Assembly (NCBI GenBank): GCA_913009825.1 | Contig: CAJVYQ010000031.1 | Location: 1-58,919, forward strand | Length of the DNA stretch: 58,919 nucleotides | Direction of reading: 5' to 3' | Origin: an uncultured Deferribacteres bacterium | GTDB lineage: Bacteria; Zhuqueibacterota; JdFR-76; DREG01 | In this document: piece after piece, positions 43,865 through 53,062 of the stretch | Numbering within the stretch: position 1 is the stretch's first letter | How the letters are laid out: every line of letters starts with the position of its first letter | Notes under the pieces: generated by a model | Database searches by the model: none | What the model was told of the DNA's origin: nothing | The model's input: the letters and a program-made list of their open reading frames with translations, nothing else | Translations under genes and position numbers: made by a program

Positions 43865-44950
43865 ATGGAAGGTTATTTAAACGTCAGCGAAGCAGCTAAA
43901 TTATTAGGTGTTAACACAGAAACTCTCCGGCGATGGGATAAATCCGGGAAATTCACTTCTTCCAGAAATCCAATAAACAATTACCGGGTTTACAATATTG
44001 AAAAGGTTCATCATTTTATCAAAGAAATTCAATTGCAACTGGAATTTGGGACAAAGATAAAAGAAGTTGAAAAAGAGAATAGAAATATTCCGTTTTTTGA
44101 AACTCAGCACGGAGCGCTATATAATTTGGATGCAATCGCATTTTTAAAAGCTATCGACAATGAAAGTATAGATCTCATTTTTGCAGATCCTCCGTGTAAC
44201 ATTAAAAAAGCTGAATGGGATTCCTTCGCATCGCAACAGCAATATGTCGAATGGAGCCTCCGGTGGATAAAAGAGGCGCATAGGATTCTAAAGCCAACCG
44301 GAACATTATATGTATGTGGCTTTTCAGAAATTCTCGCCGATATAAAATGGGCGGCAAATCACTTATTTAAAGGTTGTAAATGGCTTGTTTGGTATTATCG
44401 CAATAAAGCTAATTTAGGCAATGACTGGGGGAGATCCCATGAAAGCCTTCTGCATTTTAGAAAAAGTAAACAATTTATATCAAATATTGATAATGTCAGA
44501 ATCCCCTACAATGCTCATACCCTAAAATATCCCAAACGTCCACAGGCACAAACTTCTCAGTATAACAATGGAAAAGACAAAAAGTACATTTGGGAACCAA
44601 ATCCACAAGGGGCCAAGCCGAAGGATGTGTTTGAAATCCCAACTCTGTCAAATGGTTCATGGGAAAAAACCAACCATACAACACAAAAGCCGATTGAACT
44701 TGTAAAAAAGTGTATTTTGGCATCTTCAAATCCGGGAGATATCGTAGTAGATCCCTTTGGTGGTTCCGGGACAACCTACGCAGTAGCAGAGGCATTTAAT
44801 CGAAAATGGCTCGGAACAGACTTGAATAAAGAGTATTGTGAAATTTCAAAAAAACGCTTATTAGACAAAAACCACATTGCCAGAATATCATCTGGAAAAG
44901 ATGAAGCTGAAGCGCTTGAGCGCAGAAAAAAATTACGCACTATCCAGTAA
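43865..44950 (+). CDS. DNA methyltransferase with N-terminal MerR-type helix-turn-helix
   Basis: 361-residue amino-methyltransferase of the beta-type motif order. Residues 4-52 form a MerR/excisionase-like DNA-binding domain (YLNVSEAAKLLGVNTETLRRWDKSGK). The catalytic motif IV is ADPPC at 107-111 (DPPY is usual) and the SAM-binding motif I is DPFGGSGTT at 296-304, near the C-terminus. TTQKPIELVKKCIL precedes motif I. CGCAGGTGAAAG precedes the ATG. It is A+T richer than the core genes and overlaps the next, convergent gene by 18 bases. Methylation of adenine-N6 or cytosine-N4 is expected; sequence specificity is unknown. Confidence 0.88.
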   Translation: MEGYLNVSEAAKLLGVNTETLRRWDKSGKFTSSRNPINNYRVYNIEKVHHFIKEIQLQLEFGTKIKEVEKENRNIPFFETQHGALYNLDAIAFLKAIDNESIDLIFADPPCNIKKAEWDSFASQQQYVEWSLRWIKEAHRILKPTGTLYVCGFSEILADIKWAANHLFKGCKWLVWYYRNKANLGNDWGRSHESLLHFRKSKQFISNIDNVRIPYNAHTLKYPKRPQAQTSQYNNGKDKKYIWEPNPQGAKPKDVFEIPTLSNGSWEKTNHTTQKPIELVKKCILASSNPGDIVVDPFGGSGTTYAVAEAFNRKWLGTDLNKEYCEISKKRLLDKNHIARISSGKDEAEALERRKKLRTIQ

Positions 44951-45277
44951 TTTCCAGATATCCTCAAGAATAAATTGAGAAAATGGGAAAATATGTTGAT
45001 TATATGGTGCTATTAGAGCTTTTTTAGGAATATCCAGATAATAGTATCCTTCTAACCGAGCGAGAAATCTTGTATACACCATAAAAAGATATTTATTAAA
45101 TGGACGAATTCGTTTAGTACTGCCGGCAGTTGTTGATGAACAAATGAGGTACTCATGATATACCACTTTTTCATCGATAACAGCAGGCATATATTGCAAA
45201 ATACGATCAGCAATATTTTTAAATTCCTCAAGTCTTATCTTAGAGGATTGGAGATCTTGTGTTAATGTTAAAGTCAT
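44933..45277 (-). CDS. small hypothetical protein convergent with the methyltransferase
   Basis: 114 residues from CAT at 45275-45277 (AGGAAA upstream on its strand). Sequence begins MTLTLTQDLQSSKIRLEEFK and includes DEKVVYHEYLICSST and FLARLEGYYYLDIPKKAL. No catalytic motif recognised. Its 3' end overlaps the methyltransferase 3' end by 18 bases, an arrangement seen in restriction-modification pairs, but the protein is short for a restriction enzyme and lacks a visible PD-(D/E)xK or HNH motif. A partner role is inference only. Confidence 0.6.
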   Translation of the reverse strand: MTLTLTQDLQSSKIRLEEFKNIADRILQYMPAVIDEKVVYHEYLICSSTTAGSTKRIRPFNKYLFMVYTRFLARLEGYYYLDIPKKALIAPYNQHIFPFSQFILEDIWKLLDSA

Positions 45278-45374
45278 AAACTTTCCTGTGTAGAATTTTT
45301 TCCAATACAATGCGAGGACCCCAATGAACAAATCCTTTTTTAAATATACAAATACAGAAATACTACAGCGGCTA

Positions 45375-47084
45375 TCACCTTGTCAATTTGGGGTGCTGCA
45401 GATGAAAACCGGTAGCATCCTGGTAGGCTTTGGCAACTGCCAGAGCATCAGACTCCTTGAACAGATTGCCGATGAATGTGATGCTCACCGGCGTTCCGTC
45501 TTCACGAAAACCGTTGGGCAGCACTACAACCGGATGGCCGGTGAGATTGGTCAGCAGCAGCGTCGGGCCGGCGAACGGAGGGGACACAATCACATCCACT
45601 GAGCTCATAACTGTGGCCATTTTTTCCATCAGAATCGTTCGCGCCCGGTTTGCCTGAATATACTCGACGGCAGGAATAAAACGGGAAGTACGGAAGGAAT
45701 TGGGCCAGGCGCCTCTGTCCTGTCGCACCATCGAGTCAACTTCTCCGTTGCGGGTAATTTCATCAAATGCAGCGGCGGCTTCGGCGCTGAGAATAGGACG
45801 CAATCCGCCGTACGGAAACTCGGGCAATTCGATTTCCTTCAAATGAAATCCCAGAGATTTCAGTGTGTCCGGCACTTTTCCAGCAAAAGTGTCGGCCTCT
45901 TGTTCTCCGGCGAAATATTCCTTCACATAACCAATTTTCAACTGTTTAACATTTCGATCCGGATTCCAGTAGAAGGGGAAATCATGGACCGTCAAATCTT
46001 TGCCATCCGTGCCGTGAATGGCCTGGAATACCAGGGCACAATCTTCAACAGAGCGACAGATGGGTCCGATTTTATCCATTGACCAGCTTAACGCCATAGC
46101 GCCGGCGCGACTCACCCGGCCAAAAGTAGGCCGCAATCCGGTTGCACCGCAGCGGCTGCTGGGAGAAACAATGGAGCCTAATGTTTCTGTGCCGATGGAA
46201 AAACCCACTAATCCGGCCGCCGTGGCAGAAGCAGGTCCGGCCGATGAACCGCTGGAGCCCTGCTCCGGATTCCAGGGATTACGGGTTTTGCCGCCAAACC
46301 AGACATCGCCCATGGCCAGGGCGCCGAGAGTCAATTTAGCGACCAGAACTGCGCCGGCATTATTCAATTTTTCAACCACTGTAGCATTTTTATCAATGGT
46401 CTGATCCTTGTAAGGCATGGCGCCCCAGGTTGTCTTGTAGCCCTTTACCGCGAACAAATCTTTAGCGCCCCAGGGGATGCCGTGCAGCGGCCCGCGGTAG
46501 TTACCGACACGGATTTCACGATCCGCTTGCTTTGCTTGCCGTAAAGCCGGTTCTTCGGTCAGCGTAATCACACAATGAAGAACCGGATCATATTTTTTTA
46601 GCCTCTCAAGATACAGTTTTGTTAAATCCAGAGAAGATATCTGCTGTGTTTTTATCAGATGGGCAAGATGGGTAACCGGCAGGAAGGCTAACTTCTCTTC
46701 CTTTTGCGGCAATGAAAACGATTTAAGCCGGCTGTACTTCAGGCTGTTCTTTTCCGGCTGAACCGTCATTCCCGCAGTTAACGGAGAAAAAGAAAGGGCC
46801 GGCGGGATTGAATTATCAATCTTCAGTGTGCGCAGGGATTCGTAGCCTTTCAGCCGGGACCGGATCCCCCGGATCATTAATTTCCGGTTTTCATCGGTAA
46901 AATGAAGACCAATGATCTTCTCTGCGTTTTTTAGATCCTCTTCGCTTATTTCCCCGGTAGAAACATTTTGTGCCCCGGCTACTTTGGCTATAGCTGCCGG
47001 GCTTACTCCCAAAGCAGACAACGCAGCAATAAAGGCGCGTCGGGAAATGGTTATTTTTTTGTCCGGTTTCGATTTTTCTTCCAT
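45375..47084 (-). CDS. Tat-exported amidase
   Basis: Amidase-signature enzyme of 569 residues. From CAT at 47082-47084 (GGAGG on its strand) the N-terminus holds SRRAFIAALSALGVSPAAIA, a twin-arginine signal. The Ser-cisSer-Lys triad is present: GAKDLFAVKGYKT (Lys), QGSSGSSAGPASATAAG (cis-Ser) and GFSIGTETLGSIVSPSSRCG (nucleophilic Ser). Residues about 30-150 form a family-variable N-terminal extension. Relatives act on amides or nitriles; as an exported enzyme it is not GatA. No gatB/gatC neighbours. Confidence 0.9.
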   Translation of the reverse strand: MEEKSKPDKKITISRRAFIAALSALGVSPAAIAKVAGAQNVSTGEISEEDLKNAEKIIGLHFTDENRKLMIRGIRSRLKGYESLRTLKIDNSIPPALSFSPLTAGMTVQPEKNSLKYSRLKSFSLPQKEEKLAFLPVTHLAHLIKTQQISSLDLTKLYLERLKKYDPVLHCVITLTEEPALRQAKQADREIRVGNYRGPLHGIPWGAKDLFAVKGYKTTWGAMPYKDQTIDKNATVVEKLNNAGAVLVAKLTLGALAMGDVWFGGKTRNPWNPEQGSSGSSAGPASATAAGLVGFSIGTETLGSIVSPSSRCGATGLRPTFGRVSRAGAMALSWSMDKIGPICRSVEDCALVFQAIHGTDGKDLTVHDFPFYWNPDRNVKQLKIGYVKEYFAGEQEADTFAGKVPDTLKSLGFHLKEIELPEFPYGGLRPILSAEAAAAFDEITRNGEVDSMVRQDRGAWPNSFRTSRFIPAVEYIQANRARTILMEKMATVMSSVDVIVSPPFAGPTLLLTNLTGHPVVVLPNGFREDGTPVSITFIGNLFKESDALAVAKAYQDATGFHLQHPKLTR

Positions 47085-47319
47085 ACAATCCTCCGGTAAT
47101 TTATTTTGATTGATTACAAATAAAATTTTGAGCCGTTTAGAATTCATCATTCTTCAGATAACAGATGGAAATATTTTTTCAATCTTACGGATTATACCGT
47201 AAAAATGCAACAAAAAAGATGAAATGCAATGCAAATATATTTGGGTTTGCGGAATATATACCGTATATTTAAGGCGTTTTAACTTACAAGAATATTTATT
47301 TATGTTGAAAGGTTGTAAT

Positions 47320-48348
47320 ATGAAAAGAGTATATTTTTTGACCATGCTTGCATTCTTACTGATTGTTGCGGCTTGCGGTAAAAAGGGGCCGGAACCGCGT
47401 TATTCGTCGGATGCGAAGGAGTACCAGTTCTTTAAAGCCGTTTCGGACACATTTCAAATTCCCGTTTTAAATCCAAACGAGTCCTCCGAATTAGTCAGGA
47501 CAAAAAGTTTTAGTGTCTACAACAATGATGTGATGCCGGGATTGTACCGGGCGTTAAACCGTTACAGCAACAACCTGAAAGCAATTCCCAGGCAGGATTT
47601 AATCAATTTGGTGAAACAGGCGGCACAGCAGGAAGCAGAACGTAAACTTCTGCTGGCAACTGCCGCAGAAAAAACCATCGGTGTACCGGAAGATACCGTT
47701 AAAGCGGAATTGACTAAAATTTATACAAATTTTGGCGGCAAAGATAAATTTGTCAAGAATATTACTTCTCAGGGTTTCACACTGGATTTTGTGAAAAATG
47801 ATGTGAAAAAAAATCTAACCGTGCAAAAATATCTTGATAAATATGTTTACAAAAATATTGCCGTGGATGAAAAGGAGATTCAGGACAGGTACAACCAGGA
47901 CAAAACCGCCACAGTACGGCATATTTTGATGATGACGCAGGGCAAATCCGATAAGGAGAAGCAAGCGATTCGCAAAAAAATGGAAGATGTCCTGGCACAA
48001 GCACGTGCCGGCAAGGATTTTGGTGAACTGGCAAAAAAATATTCAGAGGATCCCGGTTCCAAGGATAAAGGCGGACTCTATGAAAAATTCCCAAAGGGGC
48101 GAATGGTCAAATCGTTTGAAGATGCTTCTTTCAACCTGCCGGTCGGCAGTATCAGCGATCTCGTGGAAACCCGGTACGGATATCATATCATCAAAGTGGT
48201 CGGCAGAGAGGAGGAAACCAGGCCGCTGGAAGAAGTCCGCGGGGAAATTACTGCTCAATTAACCAAGGCAAAAAAAAAGGATGAAGTAAAAAAATATCTG
48301 GAAAAACTGAAAACGGATAATCAATACCAGGAAATTTACACCGGCTGA
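47320..48348 (+). CDS. parvulin-type peptidyl-prolyl isomerase lipoprotein
   Basis: 342-residue lipoprotein (PrsA/SurA-like) assisting folding of exported and outer-membrane proteins. Signal peptide MKRVYFLTMLAFLLIVAACG with lipobox VAAC; AAAGG lies eight bases before ATG 47320. Helical SurA_N-like chaperone part about 60-210 (RYSNNLKAIPRQDLINLVKQ), then a parvulin domain about 220-315: VRHILMMTQG, GKDFGELAKKYSEDPGSKDKGGLYE, GSISDLVETRYGYHIIKV. The context with many exported proteins fits. Confidence 0.9.
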   Translation: MKRVYFLTMLAFLLIVAACGKKGPEPRYSSDAKEYQFFKAVSDTFQIPVLNPNESSELVRTKSFSVYNNDVMPGLYRALNRYSNNLKAIPRQDLINLVKQAAQQEAERKLLLATAAEKTIGVPEDTVKAELTKIYTNFGGKDKFVKNITSQGFTLDFVKNDVKKNLTVQKYLDKYVYKNIAVDEKEIQDRYNQDKTATVRHILMMTQGKSDKEKQAIRKKMEDVLAQARAGKDFGELAKKYSEDPGSKDKGGLYEKFPKGRMVKSFEDASFNLPVGSISDLVETRYGYHIIKVVGREEETRPLEEVRGEITAQLTKAKKKDEVKKYLEKLKTDNQYQEIYTG

Positions 48349-48498
48349 GAAGCGGCCAGACAGAGCGAGTATCGCTTGCCTCTGAATGGCACAAATGTGC
48401 AACTTTTTTGGGCAGCGTAGTCGCTTGGCGGTTCAAAAAAACATTTGACGAAACCGGAATTAAACGGTTCACCCGCCCCGGTTTTTCCCTTTTTTCAA

Positions 48499-48535
48499 GT
48501 CGCCTGAGGGTTCACTCTCAGGCGAATGTTTTTTT
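48499..48535 (+). terminator. hairpin plus T-run after the PPIase gene
   Basis: TCGCCTGAG (48500-48508) pairs with CTCAGGCGA (48517-48525), then ATG and seven T residues. The hairpin sequence is the same as the one inside the 25110-25269 element (GCCTGAG / CTCAGGC), so it is probably a relic of that family used as a terminator. Confidence 0.65.
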
Positions 48536-48569
48536 AGCCACCGTTGTCCGGTTAAGGTAAATTCCAAAT

Positions 48570-48874
48570 CGGTTTTTTAGCTAAATGAGTCTTACTTTTA
48601 AATATTGTTGCCGGGTTCCGCGCGGCAACTTTGGTGAAGATTCATCGCTCTGATAACGGAGATTTTTTTATCGGGATGTCGTATCCGCGCGATGTAGCAA
48701 TGGAACCGCTTAAAAAACAGGATGTAATAACCCTTAGTTTGAATTTTGATGATTACGGATGAAGAGAAAGTAAACCGGTACGGTCTGTCCGCTCTGCCGA
48801 TGGTGATTGCCTTAAAAGAAGGCGTGAAAGATACCGGTCGTATCCCTTATCTCATGCGGTTAAAGAGTGTTTAA
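48570..48874 (+). pseudogene. unidentified gene fragments
   Basis: Two protein-like plus-strand frames. One contains RAATLVKIHRSDNGDFFIGM and ends near 48763; another from ATG 48749 runs MITDEEKVNRYGLSALPM and stops at 48874. They may be pieces of one broken gene. I could not identify it. The rest of 48349-48963 holds the terminator above and no other feature. Confidence 0.3.
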
Positions 48875-48963
48875 AATATCTGGTTTAGAGAAAATATTGG
48901 CTGGGGATAAAATGAGAATAAAAAAATAGAATCGATAGAATAAAATTTTAATAGTTGTGAACA

Positions 48964-50808
48964 ATGAATGAAGACAAAATGAGAAAAAGTAATTTCCGCA
49001 ACATCGTAATTATTGCCCACGTGGATCACGGGAAAACAACTTTGTTGGATGGGATGTTGAAACAGAGTGGTATTTTCCGGGAGAACCAGGATGTTGCCGT
49101 ACGAATTATGGATTCGATGGACCTGGAAAAAGAACGGGGCATCACCATCATGGCTAAAAACACGGCGGTTTGGTACCATGATGTTAAAATAAACATCGTC
49201 GATACTCCCGGCCATGCGGATTTTGGCGGCGAAGTGGAGCGCAGCCTGAACCTGGTGGACGGCGCTCTGCTGCTGGTGGACGCCCGGGAAGGGCCGCTGC
49301 CGCAAACCCGTTTTGTAGTGAAAAAAGCGTTGGCAAAAAATTTGCCCATCATTTTGGTGATCAATAAAATCGATCGCAGCGATGCGCGTATAGAAGAAGT
49401 AGTGAATGAAGTGTACGATCTGTTCATCGATCTTGGCGCCGCGGAAGACCAGATTGAATTTCCCATTCTATATACAAACGCAAAAAAAGGAATTGCTCAC
49501 GCTGAAATTGGTGATGATTCCACCGATTTGAATCTATTGTTTGAAACGATTATTTCGGTGATTCCGGGACCGGTAGCCAACGATGATCACATCCCGCAAT
49601 TTCTGGTCACCAACCTTTTTTACGACCCCTATGTCGGCCAGATTGCTGTTGGGAGACTGAGTAACGGCAGTTTGGAGATGAATCAAACCTATAGTTTATG
49701 CGCTGAAAACGGTATTACCCGCGGCATTAAATTCTCCGCCTGCTACACTTTCCAGGAATTGCAAAGAACCCAGGTGCAAAGTCTGCAGGCAGGTGACATT
49801 ATTGCGGTTTCCGGAGTTGAAAATGTGAAGATAGGCGACACCATTTCTGCCGAAGAGAATCCAAAACCGCTGCCGCGCATCAAGGTGGACGAACCTACCG
49901 TCTCGATGATATTTTACGTAAATAACAGTCCTTTTGCCGGCAAAGAGGGGAAATATCTCACTTCCCGGCATCTGAAAGACAGACTGCAAAAGGAAGTGCT
50001 TGGCAATGTTTCTCTGGAGGTGAAAGCAACGGATCGTGCCAATGCTTTTGAAGTTTGCGGCCGCGGCGAATTGCAAATGGCCGTGCTTATCGAAACCATG
50101 CGCCGCGAGGGATACGAATTTATGGTGTCGAAACCGCGCATCATCACCAAGGAAAAAAACGACAAGGTGATGGAACCGATAGAGCGGGTTTTCTTCGATA
50201 TTCCGGAAGATAAAGTGGGTGTGGTTACGGAAAAACTTGCTGCCCGAAAAGGGAAAATGACCAATATGCAGAACCATGGTCACGGCCGGATTTCCATGGA
50301 ATTCATTATTCCGTCCCGGGGTTTAATCGGATTTCGCAGTCAGTTCCTTACCGACACCAATGGCGCGGGTGTGATGAACACGCTATTTGAAGGCTATTCC
50401 CCGTGGTTCGGCCCCATTCCACAGCGGAATAGCGGCGCCCTGGTTGCAGACCGGCCCGGCCGGGTGACGGCATACGCCAGTTTCGGAATGGTTGATCGCG
50501 GCGAACTGTTTGTGGAAGTAGGCACTAATGTATACGCCGGCATGGTAATCGGCGAACGCAACCGAACCGGCGACTTGGTTGTGAATATTACCCGGGAGAA
50601 AAAATTAACCAATATGCGCAGTTCTACATCGGATGCTACCGTAACGTTGCGTCCGCCGCGGATTTTGTCGTTAGATCAATCCATTGAATTTATTGCCGAA
50701 GATGAATTGGTTGAGGTGACACCAAAGAATGTTCGTCTGCGTAAAATGGAATTAGATGCCGGCAAACGGATTGCCGCCCGGAGAAAAGAGAAAATTACCG
50801 AAATCTGA
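48964..50808 (+). CDS. typA: ribosome-associated GTPase BipA/TypA
   Basis: Translational GTPase of 614 residues that binds the 70S ribosome and helps late 50S assembly and stress adaptation. G1 AHVDHGKTT, G2 RGITIM, G3 DTPGHADFGGEVER, G4 NKIDRSDAR. EF-G-like domain II about 205-295, domain III, the BipA-specific C-terminus (SRGLIGFRSQFLTDTNGAGVMNTLF split between GFRSQF and NTNG in function) and the closing ARRKEKITEI. The family is essentially certain. The ribosome binding site is weak; M6 (48979) is an alternative start. Confidence 0.95.
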   Translation: MNEDKMRKSNFRNIVIIAHVDHGKTTLLDGMLKQSGIFRENQDVAVRIMDSMDLEKERGITIMAKNTAVWYHDVKINIVDTPGHADFGGEVERSLNLVDGALLLVDAREGPLPQTRFVVKKALAKNLPIILVINKIDRSDARIEEVVNEVYDLFIDLGAAEDQIEFPILYTNAKKGIAHAEIGDDSTDLNLLFETIISVIPGPVANDDHIPQFLVTNLFYDPYVGQIAVGRLSNGSLEMNQTYSLCAENGITRGIKFSACYTFQELQRTQVQSLQAGDIIAVSGVENVKIGDTISAEENPKPLPRIKVDEPTVSMIFYVNNSPFAGKEGKYLTSRHLKDRLQKEVLGNVSLEVKATDRANAFEVCGRGELQMAVLIETMRREGYEFMVSKPRIITKEKNDKVMEPIERVFFDIPEDKVGVVTEKLAARKGKMTNMQNHGHGRISMEFIIPSRGLIGFRSQFLTDTNGAGVMNTLFEGYSPWFGPIPQRNSGALVADRPGRVTAYASFGMVDRGELFVEVGTNVYAGMVIGERNRTGDLVVNITREKKLTNMRSSTSDATVTLRPPRILSLDQSIEFIAEDELVEVTPKNVRLRKMELDAGKRIAARRKEKITEI

Positions 50809-50993
50809 TTGGAGATGACAGGGTGGTTACGAATCCATAGTGTTGCCGCAGTTGGCTATTTGCGCGCCAATTGTTGTGTAGTTATCCGGTAATTTTTTAG
50901 TTCTCCCGGCGATTAAGTGTAATTTAGTTCCACTTTTCCAATTAATCGACTGTTTGTCCATCCCGGCTCCGGCATCCTTCTCCTCATTATAAA

Positions 50994-51121
50994 CCTAAAT
51001 TAAACGATTAACCTATTTTTACGATTGCTTTTGACACTGAACGGGTTTTTATTTTTTTGCATCAATCAAATGGAAGCAAATTATCGATTAAGCAAATCAA
51101 CCTACAATCGTTCAATTCAGG
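50994..51121. mobile_element. MITE-like element, CCTGAATTGA family, copy 5
   Basis: Ends CCTAAATTAAACGATT (50994-51009) and, inverted, AATCGTTCAATTCAGG (51106-51121), flanked by a perfect 5-bp direct duplication ATAAA (50989-50993, 51122-51126). The interior is A+T rich and non-coding. Lies downstream of typA. Confidence 0.75.
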
Positions 51122-51144
51122 ATAAAATGGAAACTATAAGATAG

Positions 51145-51279
51145 TTAGTGTCTGAAGGGAAACTCTCTTTTCCCATCATTCCGCCGTGCCTGAGATAGGC
51201 GGGCGAAGGCGGACAGGCAGGCTGCTTTCACAGGAATGACACTTTTTACTGTTTCTGGGGTTTTCGTTCAGGCATTAGT
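51145..51279. mobile_element. MITE-like element, TTAGTGCCTGAAC family, copy 2
   Basis: Left end TTAGTGTCTGAAGGG, right end (inverted) CTAATGCCTGAACGAA, with inner TCATTCC / GGAATGA and a GCCTGAGATAGGCGGG core. It resembles 24332-24515. The remainder of 50809-51452 holds no gene. Confidence 0.6.
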
Positions 51280-51452
51280 TAGATATCCTTTTCTCTTGAT
51301 TTTTTTACTGAATCTAAGTAATATGAATTGATTTGTAAAAATATTACATTTATGCAACAGAATGGTGATTGCAGTAGACTTTCTTATAAAAAGATGATAC
51401 TCATTTCTATCTAAAAAAGAAATTGTGTTCATTCAAATAATGGAGGAAAACC

Positions 51453-52064
51453 ATGCCGGAACTATCCCTGCCTTTATCAAATAATTTTACTCTTGGAGAG
51501 TTTTTGAGATCGGAAACCGCCGAGCGTGATTACGAGCTTAAAAAGGAGCAGGAAAATCCCCCGCACGAAGTGATTGACAATTTGGAATATCTGGTCGAAA
51601 CAGCCCTGCAGCCTATTCGGGAAGCTTTGAACTATCCCATCAAAATCAGTTCAGGGTACAGATGTCAGGTAGTGAACAAGTTGGTCGGCGGCAGCGCAAC
51701 TTCGCAGCATTGTCTTGGAGAAGCGGCAGATTGTCAGTTGTTGCCCAGATTTTTACATGATCCGGCTGCCGATGCTGTTCGGGAACAGACCGGAAGGGAA
51801 ATTCAGGAAAGAACCGGAAGGGCGCTGAAACCGGAGATTAATGAAAATTATAACCTGTTCGCTTTTGTGTGTTTACGTCTGGAGAATTTTGATGTTGACC
51901 AGTTGATCCATGAGTACGGTGAAGATTTTGGCCGTCCCGCCTGGGTGCATATTTCCGCTTCAACCGGGCAGAATAAACGACAAATTTTAGCTGTTGGCCG
52001 TTATACCAACAAACAATACCTGCAACCGGCGATGGTTGAAGCGATCGCTTATGGTGTTGTGTGA
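51453..52064 (+). CDS. M15-type peptidase, endolysin-like
   Basis: 203-residue zinc peptidase of the Peptidase_M15_3 kind, common in phage endolysins that cut peptidoglycan cross-links. FTLGEFLRSETA at the N-terminus, the family run PIKISSGYRCQVVNKLVGG, zinc ligands His86 and Asp93 in SQHCLGEAADC, and His166 in AWVHIS. No signal peptide, as expected for an endolysin needing a holin. A holin-like gene follows 227 bases later; no other phage genes are near. GGAGG precedes the ATG. Confidence 0.85.
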   Translation: MPELSLPLSNNFTLGEFLRSETAERDYELKKEQENPPHEVIDNLEYLVETALQPIREALNYPIKISSGYRCQVVNKLVGGSATSQHCLGEAADCQLLPRFLHDPAADAVREQTGREIQERTGRALKPEINENYNLFAFVCLRLENFDVDQLIHEYGEDFGRPAWVHISASTGQNKRQILAVGRYTNKQYLQPAMVEAIAYGVV

Positions 52065-52105
52065 ATGATCTCTTATCAATCGCTGAAGCAATTAAAAAAT
52101 TTTCA

Positions 52106-52131
52106 TAGCCCACGACTTAAGTCGTGGGCTA
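52106..52131. repeat. 26-bp perfect palindrome, REP-like
   Basis: TAGCCCACGACTT and its complement AAGTCGTGGGCTA meet directly; an adjacent CAACCGTTTTAACGGTT inverted repeat lies at about 52150-52168. This combination is a familiar REP-like unit of several bacterial phyla. It lies between the endolysin- and holin-like genes. Confidence 0.75.
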
Positions 52132-52291
52132 ACGTATCGACACGGACTGCAACCGTTTTAACGGTTTATGATATTTTCATACATCCTGTAATTAGTTACT
52201 GAAAGCCTTCGGGAAAAACAAAAAGCACTTTTTTCCAAAGAACAAAAATGGCACCGGAATTGAATTTGACCGAAAATAAGGAGTTGAGAAA

Positions 52292-52852
52292 ATGAGCTTA
52301 GAAGATTTAGCAAAATCGATCGTGAAAAAAGGCGCTCCGTTATTAGGTTCCGTTTTAGGCGGGCCGGCAGGGAGTGCGGTTGGCGGTCTTCTCGCCTCCG
52401 TTTTTGGTGCAGACCCTGATGAGCCGGATGAATTACTTACCAAAATCGAAGCGGACCCTGAAGCGGCAACCAAGTTACGCGCGATCGAATTGAAACACAG
52501 AGAAAAGTTAGAAGAACTTAAACTTGAAGAAGCAAGCATTGTTTTAGAAGAGAAGAAACTCTATTTTGCCGATACAAATTCAGCGCGGGAACGGGAGAAA
52601 GCGATTGTTGAGAGGACCGGTAAAAAGGATATAAATCTTTATGTTCTTGCCTGGGTGGTTGTTGGCGGTTTCTTTATATTGACCGGAATATTAATGTTTA
52701 AGGGTATTGGGAATAATCCTGTTTTAGATATTCTGTTTGGCGGTCTGGTTTCCGGTTTTGCTACAGTTCTGGGTTACTTCTTTGGCAGTTCAAAAGGTTC
52801 GGCTGATAAAACACATCTCTTGACGTTGCAGCAGCCGGTAAAAAAGGGATGA
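52292..52852 (+). CDS. holin-like membrane protein
   Basis: 186 residues with a glycine-rich amphipathic N-terminus (LLGSVLGGPAGSAVGGLLAS), a charged coiled-coil-like middle (about 60-115), and two hydrophobic segments near the C-terminus (YVLAWVVVGGFFILTGILMF and VLDILFGGLVSGFATVLGYFF) separated by a short loop, then a basic tail. This layout matches the 'holin of 3TMs' type of phage lysis proteins. AAGGAGTTGAG precedes the ATG. Its neighbour is an endolysin-like peptidase, which supports a lysis pair. Confidence 0.75.
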   Translation: MSLEDLAKSIVKKGAPLLGSVLGGPAGSAVGGLLASVFGADPDEPDELLTKIEADPEAATKLRAIELKHREKLEELKLEEASIVLEEKKLYFADTNSAREREKAIVERTGKKDINLYVLAWVVVGGFFILTGILMFKGIGNNPVLDILFGGLVSGFATVLGYFFGSSKGSADKTHLLTLQQPVKKG

Positions 52853-53062
52853 TTGCAAGACCGGAGAATTAAAAGCTGCTTTTTTTACCTGAATAACACC
52901 TCAGCAGCAGCTTCGACAGCTTAACCGGTAAAATTTTAAAGAACAATATTCTGATGTGTCCCGGGATCTATTAAGTATCCCGTTTTATGGTTTGAGCACC
53001 CTGTGAATGATTGCTGCTGCGTATCTAATAAAAAATTCCGGAGAACAGAATATCAGGGAGAC

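Noticed and set aside
44933-45277. Restriction endonuclease partner of the methyltransferase
   Set aside because: Too short and without a visible nuclease motif; left as a hypothetical protein.
51453-52852. Prophage
   Set aside because: Only the two lysis-type genes are present; no capsid, tail, terminase or integrase gene is found within the window.
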